Shown here one piece after another: positions 10,763 through 20,746 of a DNA stretch of 64,000 nt (the stretch's first letter is position 1; each line of letters begins with the position of its first letter). The DNA is from Hysterangium stoloniferum (taxonomy: Eukaryota; Basidiomycota; Agaricomycetes; Hysterangiales; Hysterangiaceae). Under the pieces are notes generated by a model that did not search any database, was not told the origin of the DNA, and worked only from the letters and a program-made list of their open reading frames with translations. The translations under genes and the position numbers were made by a program. The stretch covers positions 1,426,001 through 1,490,000 of the forward strand of contig WHVD01000009.1 of assembly GCA_015178975.1 (NCBI GenBank). Direction: 5' to 3'.

Positions 10763-11505
10763 TTTCTATCGCATTTGACATTCTGGTCCAGGCAGCTCAT
10801 CATTATATGAAAATTCAAACCACCTAAATATACATAGAATCATATTGATCTATTGCATATGTGTATAGCGAGACACATCGATCATCATATAACCATCTCT
10901 ATCTATTGGCATACAACCTCATCCAGCCTCTCCGCATGCCGACCATATAACCACATCCAACCAGACTCACACCTATATGGTAATTGCAACCGTCTGTCAG
11001 CACACTCACTGCCCAAAGTCAAAAACATACCGGTCTCGGGAGCATGAAGACACTGAGATGATAAATAGACAGCAGAAAGTGGCATGAGGAATCGCACTGG
11101 GCCAGTCTAACGACAATGTGAAGGCATTACGAGCACGTGAAAAGAGCACCTATTATACAGCGATGCAGGCAGGATAAAAAGTGACTGAAGTGACATTACG
11201 AGAGAAGTTAACAGGTAAGAGATACAGTTAATTAAGTGGCACCAAAGGTAGAAGATATGCGGGAAACTTGAAGAGCGAGCATGCAGTAAAGTGGGAGACG
11301 AGGTGAGAGACACGGCTGCCAAGTGCATTGGCTGTATGAGATGTGAGAACGTAGCTTGAGATTCATAAACATTGAAGGCGCAGTACACAATAGCAGATAT
11401 CGCGTGAATAAAGGGCGAGACCAGCGAGACAGTAGTGATAACGTGAGAGTGGTGAAAGCTGAGGCAGGAGACATCAGAGCAATAGAGAAGTCGAAAGGGG
11501 ATGCC
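10763..11505. other. unassigned unique stretch before solo LTR C
   Basis: The base use is different from the elements to the left: CpG is present at near-normal frequency. The longest frames are about 80-95 codons on the minus strand (11388-11107 and 11474-11232), with no domain I recognise. It may be the pre-insertion host sequence into which LTR C was inserted. No RNA gene or repeat is visible. Confidence 0.4.
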
Positions 11506-12557
11506 TGTCAGGAACTGGAAAACCCGCCGGCCTCCGGGCCCCCGGACCCCATCCTACATGCTCCCGACCCTCTATATTGTATAGCAACAACCGGAGTTCC
11601 CACGGGACCCTGTACATCAACTCGTTTATGCCTGACTCTCTGTACGCACCCCACCTGTCTGCACCTAACCCTCTATGTCTCATACACCAGTCCTCGGACT
11701 CCCCGGACTCCGGACTCCACTCTATGTACACCCGACACTCTGTCATATGTACCAGTCACCGGACTCCGACCGGACTCCTGGAACCCCTCTAACAGAGCAT
11801 AGAACCCCGCTCCTGTTATCTGTCTCTGCGTCTCACACACCAGTCATTGGAAAACCCACCGGACTCCACCGGACCTCCTGCACATCAAGCCTGTCTATAC
11901 CCGACACTATCCTGTGCACCAAGTCACCGGACTCCGACCGGACTTCCGGAACCCCTCTAACTGAGCCCCGCTCCAGTTATGGTTAAATGATCTGTCATGA
12001 TTCGTTCTCCACTCCCGTTCCGTTCCGTCCCTAATTCCCAGTTTAGTATTTACTTGTTTGGTTTTATGTTTAATATTTCTGCCTCTCATTAATACCGGAT
12101 TTGGTATTATTACATTTCACAGTCTATATAAGTCTGCTATATTCATGTACTTAGAATCCAGTTTCAATCTCGAACTAGTTTTCCCCCGAACAAGTTTGAT
12201 CCTTGAACAGTCTCTAGTCCTCTTGTCTGTCTGCACACTCAATTCCCGGAACTCCCACGGGAACTCCGGAATCTATATCTTCCTGTATGCATTCTGTCAG
12301 CTCGAAATATGGACACCCGAATGAGTGTACGAGGGCGCAGCCTAAAGCTGAAGCCAAGTCCATCTCAGTCATATCACCAGACTTTCTGGTAATTATTCTG
12401 ATATCACCGTTCCTTGTACTAATAATCCCCGGAACTTTCCCGGGACCTATTGCCCAGGGACTCCGTGGGACTATTTCCCGGAAGCAAGTGTGTGTTCGGA
12501 ATAGTTACTGGAAACCTCCGCGGGACTATCCGTGGAGCTTTGTTTGGGAACTTAACA
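11506..12557 (+). mobile_element. solo LTR C (family 2), perfect 5-bp target duplication
   Basis: The LTR is 1052 bp, starts TGTCAGGAACTGG and ends GGGAACTTAACA. ATGCC flanks it on both sides (11501-11505 and 12558-12562). It is CpG-rich (runs such as CCGCCGGCCTCCGGGCCCCCG), unlike its relatives in element B, so it is young or has escaped the C-to-T decay. It contains an internal duplication: a CCGACCGGAC...GGAACCCCTCTAAC block occurs near 11766 and again near 11935. A TATATAAG box lies at about 12125. Confidence 0.93.
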
Positions 12558-12562
12558 ATGCC

Positions 12563-14010
12563 GAAGGATGCTGAGGATGCGTTGATACAAGTCTGGAAAT
12601 CATGAATGATCCTGTCCTTTGCAATATAAACAACATGAAAACATACTGAATGTTAATCCTCCCTAGTATTGTTTGTACCTTGGTTGCTCGCCTCCCTCAG
12701 CGACTTGCTGAAAATGATCCATTTCTATTTATAATGCCGGGGGTGCATCACAATAAAGTGGAAGACGAAACATAGGAAATAAAGGGGGCATTACTTTAAT
12801 TTTTTCCTTCCCAAGTGCTTTCCAGATACATTCGAAGGTGGCTGGCATAACTGGATAATGTGTCTTGAGGTATTCAATGTAAAATAAATTTCAGGACAAT
12901 GCATTAGTTACAGTCCAGAAAATATTTGCACTTACTTGGCTGAATTTGTACCTCTGATACGCTTCATTCTGGTGGCAGAGCTGGTTTTACCTGTTCGCTT
13001 GTGATCTATAGAATTTGGAGGACGGGCATGTTTGTTTGCAGCATTTAGCTTGTTATAGGCATCATACAGGTTCACCATAAGCAGAGTTTCCAGCAGCCAG
13101 AAGGTCTCTGTGGTTGGCAGTTTTGTAATAAAATGCCTATCAAAGAGCACATATATGTGCTCAAAACATGAAGACTATGTGGTAAACTTACAAGTTCATG
13201 GCCCATATGGTTACTGTAGATCAGATTATTCTCAAGCAGGTTGTGGCTGGAACGATGCGACTGGGATTGGGGATGTCTAAATGGTCAAAACGATGACTCT
13301 CCTCTACTTTACTCCAGAAGAATAGGGTCAATTACTGGGGGAGCATACAGCTGTGGTTTTCTGTGAGAACATGTAAAAGGAGGTGAGGGCCATGACACTG
13401 ATGATATGGTGGTAGAAGGCAAGGTCAACTGGCCCCGGAGTGTGGTACATTTGTGTCATTGTCACACATTATTCTAGCAGCAGTGGTGGTTTCAAATTCT
13501 TGCTTTGGATGCAGTATATACCCAGTATCATGTTTTCTATGGTTTCTACTCAATTTTAGCTTGGAATCCTGAAGGAACTCCCCATGGTTGGTTGCCATGA
13601 CAATAGCAGCTCATATTTTAGTTCTAATTAGATATCCCCAGATGAACCGTCCTTGTATATCTCAATACAAATGGAGCCAACATCAAATATTGGTACAGAA
13701 CCATTGAAAATATTGCAGGAAAGCAGTTGGTTATACAGGATTATGTTACAAAAGCTCCGGCACGATTGCAGATCAACGATGTTATACCTACTTTATTTGG
13801 TTATGCCTGGTTGTATTAGGAAATAGAGATTTCTTACTGGGGTTCAACATCAGTCAAGAACCAGATGAAGAGTCACTCTATTTACAGACAGGAGTAATAC
13901 ATATATACTTTAATTAACTGTCTGAGAACGATGCCTTAGCAGAATATCTAAGCATAGGCCTCTCCATCTATTTTAGAACTTTTATCTAGAGAAAAACCCC
14001 TATCGAGTGT
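12563..14010. other. unassigned stretch with one exon-like minus-strand frame
   Basis: The only notable frame is on the minus strand at about 13141-12937. It is bounded upstream by a TTTGATAG acceptor-like site and downstream by a GTAAGT donor-like site, and encodes FWLLETLLMVNLYDAYNKLN followed by a basic tail. I do not recognise it. The rest (13.15-14.0 kb) has stops in all frames. It could be the remains of a host gene or an old DNA transposon. Confidence 0.3.
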
Positions 14011-14108
14011 CTATGGAGACCCCCTATATACTATGGAGACCCCCTATCTACTATGGAGACCCTATATACTATGGAGACCCCCTATATACTATGGAGACCC
14101 CCTATCTA
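14011..14108. repeat. 20-bp minisatellite, five units
   Basis: The unit CTATGGAGACCCCCTATATA is repeated about five times. The variants have TCTA for TATA, and one unit is shortened by three bases. Nearby CTATTTTAGAA and AGCATAGACC stretches look like decayed outer units. Confidence 0.85.
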
Positions 14109-14550
14109 GCATAGACCTTATATAATTCTCGTATTGTGCCTTAGTCTTGTTCACCAGTTTCACTACATGTCATTGACCGACATTGAGGGGATTACCACCC
14201 AGCTCCAAGATGCTCATCTTTCAGAGGACCATTTAGTGCAATGTTCTGGCACTACATAGGTAAAAAAACGATGCAAGCGAAAAATAAAAGCGAAGTCACA
14301 CGAGCCAGTGTATTGCACATTCCACCCGCTTATACTTTCTTTCCATGGGGTTACATTTGCAGGTATGTCCTTGAAAATATATTTACAATTACCTCGTAAC
14401 ATTCCCTTTTCAAGAGTGGATGGGGCCTTATTTGGACCCAGATACCCAATCAGAGCTGAAGACGACGATAGCGAAACAAGTCAGTGATAGTGATGAAGCA
14501 GGGGATTTATATGTGTGAATATTCCTCTGTTTATATAAATACCTTGTCGC

Positions 14551-15437
14551 TTGTTCAATGCAACACCCAGGTTTCAGATCCTTAATGGATCCTCCCATGA
14601 AATATGTCTCAAAGTAGGCAGGACGATTCAGGGTGTCTCTACGCGACTTAAACAGTGGCAAAGCCACTGCGAATCCAAAAAGTTTATAATCCTCGGTAGC
14701 TGGTGTAAGTATAGGAATGGTCAATATTTTCTGAAAGCTACTAATACAATCGAGGTAGTGGAAAGCCGACTATCCCACAAACTTGAGCGACTGGTTTTCC
14801 TCGAATTGGAGGATTTGGCCGTTAATGCTCCTTATCTCAAGGAGAAGAAAATTTTTTCATCACCCAATTGGGGTGCTGAGAAGAGAGAAACTATGAAGTG
14901 CATTCACTGTACGTCGATTACAGATCCCAGAATTCTTTGAACAGTCGAGTTAACTTGATATGTCTGAAAGTAAAGAGCTCTATTGAGAGATTAAAAGAGT
15001 GGGAGAAACAGTGTACTCCAAAGGAAATTACCTTTCTTTGTCACTGGTGTAAGTATAGGAATGGTCAATATTTTCCGAAAGCTACTAATAAAATCGAGAT
15101 AGGGGGGGTAGGGGGGCGCCGACTTTCCCCCGAACTTGAACAGCATGGACTGATCTTCCCTAAATTGAGGAATTTGGGTGTTGATATCAAGAAACCCTTT
15201 CCGTCAGTCAAAGGGTGTTTTGTGAAAGGGAAGAGGGAGGCATGTGTTGATTGTACGTGGATTAGTCACCCTAGTACATTTGAGCGGTTATTAAATTCAT
15301 ATAGGTAACCAGAGGCACCGAGAAATCTTCACATTTCGACTGGCAAAACAGGGGACAAATGAAGACCTGGAAGAGTTGGTGACACTAATCAAGACAGTGA
15401 TTGAGAAATGGCTTGAACTGTTACAGATTTTGTGCTA
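14551..15437 (+). CDS. hypothetical gene with a tandemly duplicated Cys/Trp domain
   Basis: Two similar units follow each other. Unit 1 (about 14605-14930) and unit 2 (about 14955-15270) both read ICLKV, a helical RLK-W stretch, Cys, then WCKYRNGQYF, KATN and IE, then an L-rich segment ending in a CxxCT pair (CIHCT in unit 1, CVDCT in unit 2). The cysteine pattern C, about 10 residues, C, about 70 residues, CxxC suggests one metal site per unit. The units are in different frames, with overlapping open frames 14551-14940 and 14898-15308, so either a short intron or a frameshift lies between them. A last segment in a third frame (about 15310-15437) reads RHREIFTFRLAKQGTNEDLE and ends ELLQILC and a stop. 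Upstream at 14169 an ATG opens MSLTDIEGITTQLQDAHLSE, possibly a first exon. Family not recognised. The strong similarity of the core motif between units argues for real protein constraint. Confidence 0.5.
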
Positions 15438-15872
15438 GTGAAAGATTGGTGATATCCACCTCACTCAGGTGAATATGGTAGTATCACAGATATAATGTCT
15501 CAGTCGACACGAAGGTGGTAAATCCACTGATATAAAAGAATGGAACATATTAAAGATATAATGTTTACCAAGTAATCGTTAGTATGCTAATGTGAAAGTG
15601 AAAACATATTTATGAGTCACATACCTCAGTTGACACAAAGGTGGTAAATTGACTGAGGTACACATGATAACTGTATCTGTATTTATATGGAAATGAACAG
15701 TGGGTTCTGATGCACAATGAGATGGCAAGAAAGTGGAACAAAAGAATAAATGGACAAAAGATTATTTGGAACTTGTGGTTGCTGTGTTATTGTTCTTTTG
15801 TGGCCTTGAATTCTCCTTGTCTTTGTTCAGGAACACATAAGACATAGTTCATAAGATCTCCCTGGCTAAGTG
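15438..15872. other. non-coding end of a copia element, with a short duplicated block
   Basis: A 25-bp block, CTCAGTYGACACRAAGGTGG plus TAAAT, occurs at 15499-15523 and 15625-15649. The second copy is bracketed by CCTCAGT (15624-15630) and ACTGAGG (15652-15658). The stretch lies downstream of the copia RNase H in the sense of that element, so it is probably its 3' untranslated region and LTR, but I cannot fix the LTR ends. Confidence 0.4.
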
Positions 15873-16687
15873 TTCCCTTTAGGAAGACATAGATGGAGAC
15901 CAACACATTTTTTTGATATGTGTTGTGTGTGGAAGTGGTTTAGTAAAAATGACAGTGAGGTGATCAGTAGATGTAATGTGTTTTCCTTCAATGTCACCAT
16001 CACTAACTTGTTCACAGATATAGTGGTACTGTATGTCAATGTGCTTAATGTGATTGTTATGTTTGGCATTTTTTGTCAGGGATACAGCACCTGCATTATC
16101 ATTCCACAAAAGTACAGGTCATGGCTGTGGATATCCTACTTCCTCCATTATGGAATACATCTATAGCATCTGTTTCATTGCCCTGTTAAGTGCCATGGAC
16201 TCTGTAGTTGAAAGAGCGGCAGTTGGCTGATATTGGGTTCCCCAGGCTGTTGGGCTACCTGCCTGGATGAAAACATATCCTGAACACAAACAGTGGTTGT
16301 CAAGGTCCCCACCATAGCATCTACCGATTGGTTTGAGATCTTTGTATTCCCCACCATATGCTATCTTGTACCCAAGGGTACCTTTAATATACCATAGTGT
16401 GTGTGCATGGGTATTCCAATGACACAACCTGGGTTGGATGCAAATTTGCTGAGAGTGGATATACTGTAAGACAAATCTGGTCATGTTAATATCTGTGCAT
16501 ATATGATAGATCCCAGTAATCCACAGTAAGGTTTGTTGGCCATAAAAGAACAATCTTCTCGCAGTTTTGGTCCCATATCCTGTGTCAGTATGACTCCCAG
16601 GATAGCAGCATTCCCCATGGGTTACAATCAGCCATCCCAATCTGTCAAGAACTTGTTTGAGATATGCCTGTTGTGAAAGACTGATAG
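15873..16687 (-). pseudogene. Ty1/copia RNase H and C-terminal end of pol
   Basis: Minus-strand frames carry HWNTHAHTLWYIKGTLGYKI, then LKPIGRCYGGDLD, then SGYVFIQAGSPTAWGTQYQP, ALSTTESMAL, DNAGAVSLTKNAKHNNHIKH and IDIQYHYICEQVSDGDIE, ending with TKPLP. This is the standard order of the copia RNase H domain. The DADY motif has lost its first residues, EAEYMAL has been reduced to ESMAL, and a frameshift separates the two main frames near 16165. The RT part is missing because a gypsy LTR abuts at 16688. Confidence 0.88.
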
Positions 16688-17450
16688 TGTTAAGGGATGG
16701 GCAGGCTCACAGAGGGTTTCCAGAGAAACCCACAGAAAATCTGGTAGGACTTGGCTTCAGCTTATAGGCTGTGCCCTCACAAGATCATGGTGTCCAATTT
16801 CAAACAGGCAGATGGAAAACCCAGGGAGTCTGGGAGTAGTTGATAGATTGATAGGTCAGGAGGCCAGTCAGAAAGCCCACAGGCTCTGACAAGGTTGATA
16901 GCATTGTGTTTGAAGATAAGAGATGAGGATAGAGTGGGATATATGCTAAGTTACCAGGGAGAACTAAGCCAAGGAGAACTTAGTCAATTTTCTGACCAAA
17001 TTGTATGTACAACATTAGCTAGACTATATAGACTGTGGAATGTATGCAATACCAAATCCAGTAATAATGACAATCAAAAGAAGTAATCATGAAACAAGAC
17101 AAGTAAACACCAAACTAGGTGATAGGGATGGAATGGAACAGGAGTGGGGTGTGTATGACAGGTCATTTGACCATAATGGGAATGGGGCTCAGTTAGAGAG
17201 CTGATGGGTTGTCTGGGTGGAGTCCAGTGACTGGTGCATGAGACAGAGTCAGATATAGACAGGTTTGATGTGCATGGGTTCTAGCAGGCACTCCAGTTGT
17301 GACTGTACTTTGGGTACCATATAGAGGGTCAAGTGCATATAAGGCTCCAGATGCCAGCAATTTTTCCAGTTAACTGTAACCTGGTGGATATAGAGAGTCA
17401 GGTGCATGTAGGATAGGGTCTGCAGCCTGGCAGGTTTTCCAGTCCTAACA
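16688..17450 (-). mobile_element. gypsy family 1 LTR, minus orientation, at the copia/element D boundary
   Basis: The 763-bp LTR begins TGTTAAGGGATGG and ends TCCAGTCCTAACA, the reverse complement of the family 1 LTR. The flanks are GATAG (16683-16687) and GAAGG (17451-17455), three of five matching, which may be a decayed target duplication. No polypurine tract is next to it. CpG is depleted, so it is an old insertion. Confidence 0.8.
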
Positions 17451-17966
17451 GAAGGCCAGGAAGGCAACCAAGGTGGAGTGTATGAAATCTATATATGAAA
17501 CTGGCCCAGAAAGTTTCACAATTTGTTGACACCTGATTGGGACATTGCATGCAAGGTATGAGGGGAGGAATAACACAGCAACAATGATTAAATAATCATG
17601 TTGCAGCACAGGATCTGGGATGTACAAATTTGTGGAAACTAATATAAGTTTTTTCATTATTGTACTACAAACTAAGATGACAACAAGATGGAATCAGAAG
17701 TATTCTGAAATGGGAACACAATAAGACAGACTAAGGGAAATATTCCAAAATGGGAATACAATAAGTAAACGAGTGAATACTTGTTAGTCGACAAGTTACC
17801 AAATGTGGAACAAAGGTGAGATCTGGAAGTATGGGAACTATAAATGTTCTGTAGTCAGAAGTCAGAATTGGATATAGAGGTGGGAAGTCAGATTGGAGAC
17901 TTGGGGCAGAGGTTGGATGTTTCAGATGATGTTGGATATTGAAGTATCTGGGAACAGGTTGTAACA
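17451..17966 (-). mobile_element. partial 3' LTR of gypsy element D
   Basis: In minus-strand sense it starts TGTTACAACCTG at 17966, directly after a polypurine tract (GGGGGGTAC, 17967-17975). The sequence differs from the two LTR families to the left, so element D is a separate lineage. The distal end is not marked by a TAACA or similar terminus, and homology to an end is lost at 17451, where another LTR lies. I treat it as truncated. Confidence 0.6.
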
Positions 17967-18234
17967 GTACCCCCCTGTTAGTCTGAAATCCCATAGAGGC
18001 GATTAGGTACTGAGCATTGAACCGTTGGTTATGCATTGTGTCGTGAAATTATGCAAATTTGAAAGTGGAGAGTTTCAGCTGCTGATCTGAGTATAAAAAC
18101 ATTCAAAATAATGATTTTCTTTCTTTAACCACAACTTGCATGTCAATTTGCTATCCTTTGTTTGCCAATACTCCAGAAGATTCAGATGCTGAAATTGCCA
18201 TACTCACAAAAATGTCGAAGGTCGAAGAATTTCA

Positions 18235-19338
18235 ATGAAAATAACAGAGGATAGAGGAGTTGAAGCAACAACAAGAGGAGGAGAAGTATGTGGTGATGCA
18301 GGATTGAAGGAGATGGAAGAGGCAGAAAAACATGAGTTGGAGTGGGTGAAGGTGGAGAAGGAAGTGGAGGAAAAAAGGAAGGAAGATTGGAGGTTGTGGG
18401 AAGAGGCAGAGAAGGAATGGCAGGATGCCATGGCAGAAGAACAGTGGTTGAAAGAGAAGTGGAATGGAAAAGTAAGTGATCCAGAAATGTTCCATGTATT
18501 TCTGATAATGGTAGGTCACAGTGGAAAGCCATTGAGGTGGATGAGGAGAGGTTGGGCCTTCGAGCCCAAAGATAAGTGATTTGTACTAGTTCTGGGTTAT
18601 GACTAGTTTCTGAAACAGAAACAAAAAACCAAAGCTCTGGAATAGATGGAAACTGCCCACAAAATTCCATGTCAGCATTGTGCAAGCTGGAGCATCACTT
18701 GTTGGAGACAAAAGGTAAAGTGGGGTGGAACCTGTTTCCCTTGCACAGTAAACAAAATTCTGTGCACTCTCAAAAGGTTGAAAAGCAGAAACTATGAAAG
18801 AGGTGGAAGAAGTGGCAGTTGTGGAAACCTCAGGAATGGCCAAACCTGTGGAAACTGAAGTGCCAAAAATGGACAATGATACTACATCAGTAAAATGGTA
18901 TTTGCTCCGGACGGCTCCCGGAGGAGATCCCCCCATTCTAGGAAGCTCCTGGACGTTGTGGAGTGTGTGGAGCATCCCAGAATAGGGGTACCTCCTCCCA
19001 GCGTTTAATACCATTTTACTGATGTAGCATCAGACTCCTCATAGATATGTACCATTAATGTGATGGTATTTATTGGGATGGAGTTGATGAAGGTTTAAGA
19101 GACCTTAGACCACCATAACCATGTCCAAGAGAAAGGTTTTTGGGCATTGAAATGAAACTTCCAGAAACAGAATGAGTTCCTGGAAAAGGTAATGGTCAGC
19201 ATTGGTATTATTACAGTTTCTGAAAGGTATGCCAATAAGGACAAGGATGAGCTGAATGATCCATTGGGAGGTGTTGTCGAGAAAAGATGGGCATCAGGAG
19301 AAAAGTCAGAAAGTGAAGATGGGGAGGTGCAGACATAG
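18235..19338 (+). pseudogene. antisense accessory gene of gypsy D, copy 3
   Basis: This is the third copy, again antisense to pol and between pol and the 3' LTR. Its coil part is the best preserved: an open frame of 114 residues from 18235, with EMEEAEKHELEWVKVEKEVE and later EEQWLKEKWNGK, strongly predictive of a coiled coil. After a short gap a second frame (18646-18858) has CQHCASWSITCWRQK, then CFPCTVNKILC, matching the Cys spacing of copies 1 and 2. A MITE at 18885-19024 interrupts the part after the Cys cluster. The C-terminal frame resumes EFLEKVMVSIGIITVSERYA and ends in an acidic tail at 19338. Breaks: frame change between coil and Cys parts, and the MITE. Confidence 0.65.
18885..19024. 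mobile_element. 140-bp MITE with TA target duplication
   Basis: It starts CATCAGTAAAATGGTATT and ends with the exact reverse complement, flanked by TA at 18883-18884 and 19025-19026; the palindromic match also includes one more base pair outside each TA. The interior is CpG-rich and non-coding. The TA flank suggests mobilisation by a Tc1/mariner-type transposase, but the termini do not match those of the element at 5263-6383. Confidence 0.85.
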
Positions 19339-19544
19339 TGGAGTGTGTGGAGATTGCAGATGAGATGGGAGTTGAAGCAGAGGGGGGATTTGGAGTGCCA
19401 GAAACACTATGTTGATTGTATTTTTATTTTAACTTGCAATTTTTTTTTATCATGACTTGAAATTTTGTAAAAGAGTGTCAGATGGGAAGTGTTGGAAAAC
19501 AGACAGGGAAGAAAATGGGGGGAATGAGAGTGACGATAAAGGTC

Positions 19545-20740
19545 TGGGCTTACTAGGATAGGTGGTGTGGAAGTCAGTTACAATTTCCATAGCATGTCCA
19601 AGTTCTATGGCCAATATCTATGAAGTTTCTTCATTGGTATCTTCATAACCTGCCCATTTGACCAAATACAGGAGTTTACAAGTATGTCAGTGATTGTTGA
19701 TTTTAGAATCCAAAATCTTAAAAACTTTTTATCAATGATGACTGGAGGAGGCAGAGGTTGCATATGTTCCAGGATGTTGTTAGGAATACAAGGTTCTAAC
19801 ATGGAAATGTGGAAGATGGGATGAACTGCTCCCATACTTTTGGGAAGTCAGAGAGTCCAGGAAAGTGAGCTGGCTTGTGCTATAATTTGGAAAGGACCTA
19901 AGAATTTCTCAGCAAGTTCTTTGGAAGGTTAGGTAGTTAAGAAGAATTGTGCTTTTACAAAACCTGGTCTCCAATCATGAAGTTGGGAGGTGGGATTCTG
20001 TTTTTATCCATGGAATGTTGATAATGTTCCTGAGCAGAAGAAATAGCTTTCTGAAGTTCTTGATGTAACTCATTGAGGTCAGTAATAAATTCTTGAGCAT
20101 GAGTGGAAGCCAAATCTCATTCAGAATGTACTGTGAGATTAGGATTATATCCTTTATTGGCAAAGAAGGGAGAGATGTTGGTAGTGGCATTCGGAGAGTT
20201 ATTGTAAGCGAATTCCACAACCAGAAGAAGGAATTTCCAGTTGTCCTGTTGGTGGTTGCAATAAATGTGGAGGTATTATTCCAGGATTTGGGTGACACAT
20301 TCCATTTGTCTGTCACCTTCTGGATGATATCCTGAAATGAAGTGTAATTTCATATTGAGACCTTTTCTGAGGGCCTTGAAAAAATGGGAAACAAATTTGG
20401 AACCTCAATCAGAAGTTATGTGAGATGGAACACCATGTTTGGAAAATATGTGAATGATGAAAAGTTCTACTAATTGTAAGAATGTGATTGTATCATGAGT
20501 GGGTATCAAAATTCCTTTTTTCAAGAATGTCTACAACAACTAAAATGGATGTAAAGCCTTCAGAAGTCAGGAGTTGTTTGATAAAATCCATGGAAATTGA
20601 GTTCCAGGGCTTTTCTGGTATTAGGAGTTGCTTGAGAAGGCCAGACAGCTTATGTCTATGGGATTTAGAGTGTAAGCAAGTGGTGCATGACTTACAGAAC
20701 TGAGTAATGAAATATTGGAGGTTGGGCCAAGTATATTCTC
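19545..20740 (-). pseudogene. gypsy element D: integrase and chromodomain
   Basis: Read on the minus strand, the last open frame (19835-19605) has VHPIFHISMLEPCIPN and VIIDKKF, then decays. The chromodomain is still visible in shifted frames (SNGQVMKIPMKKL corresponds to KWAGYEDTNEETS). Upstream, 20316-19975 is the integrase C-terminal region in a wrong frame, and 20740-20330 holds the core. Many stops and frame changes are present. The order and orientation match elements A and B. Confidence 0.75.
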
Positions 20741-20746
20741 TTCAGA

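Noticed and set aside
12937-13141. Exon-like frame considered as the end of a PiggyBac or other DDE transposase
   Set aside because: No catalytic motif or terminal repeat nearby; similarity is too vague.
14428-14724. 98-codon minus-strand frame
   Set aside because: It is the antisense shadow of the duplicated Cys/Trp gene and has no conserved counterpart in the second unit.
18235-19338. Accessory gene considered as a fungal Zn2Cys6 transcription factor
   Set aside because: The spacing does not fit C-x2-C-x6-C-x5-12-C-x2-C-x6-8-C exactly, and the coiled coil is N-terminal to the cluster.
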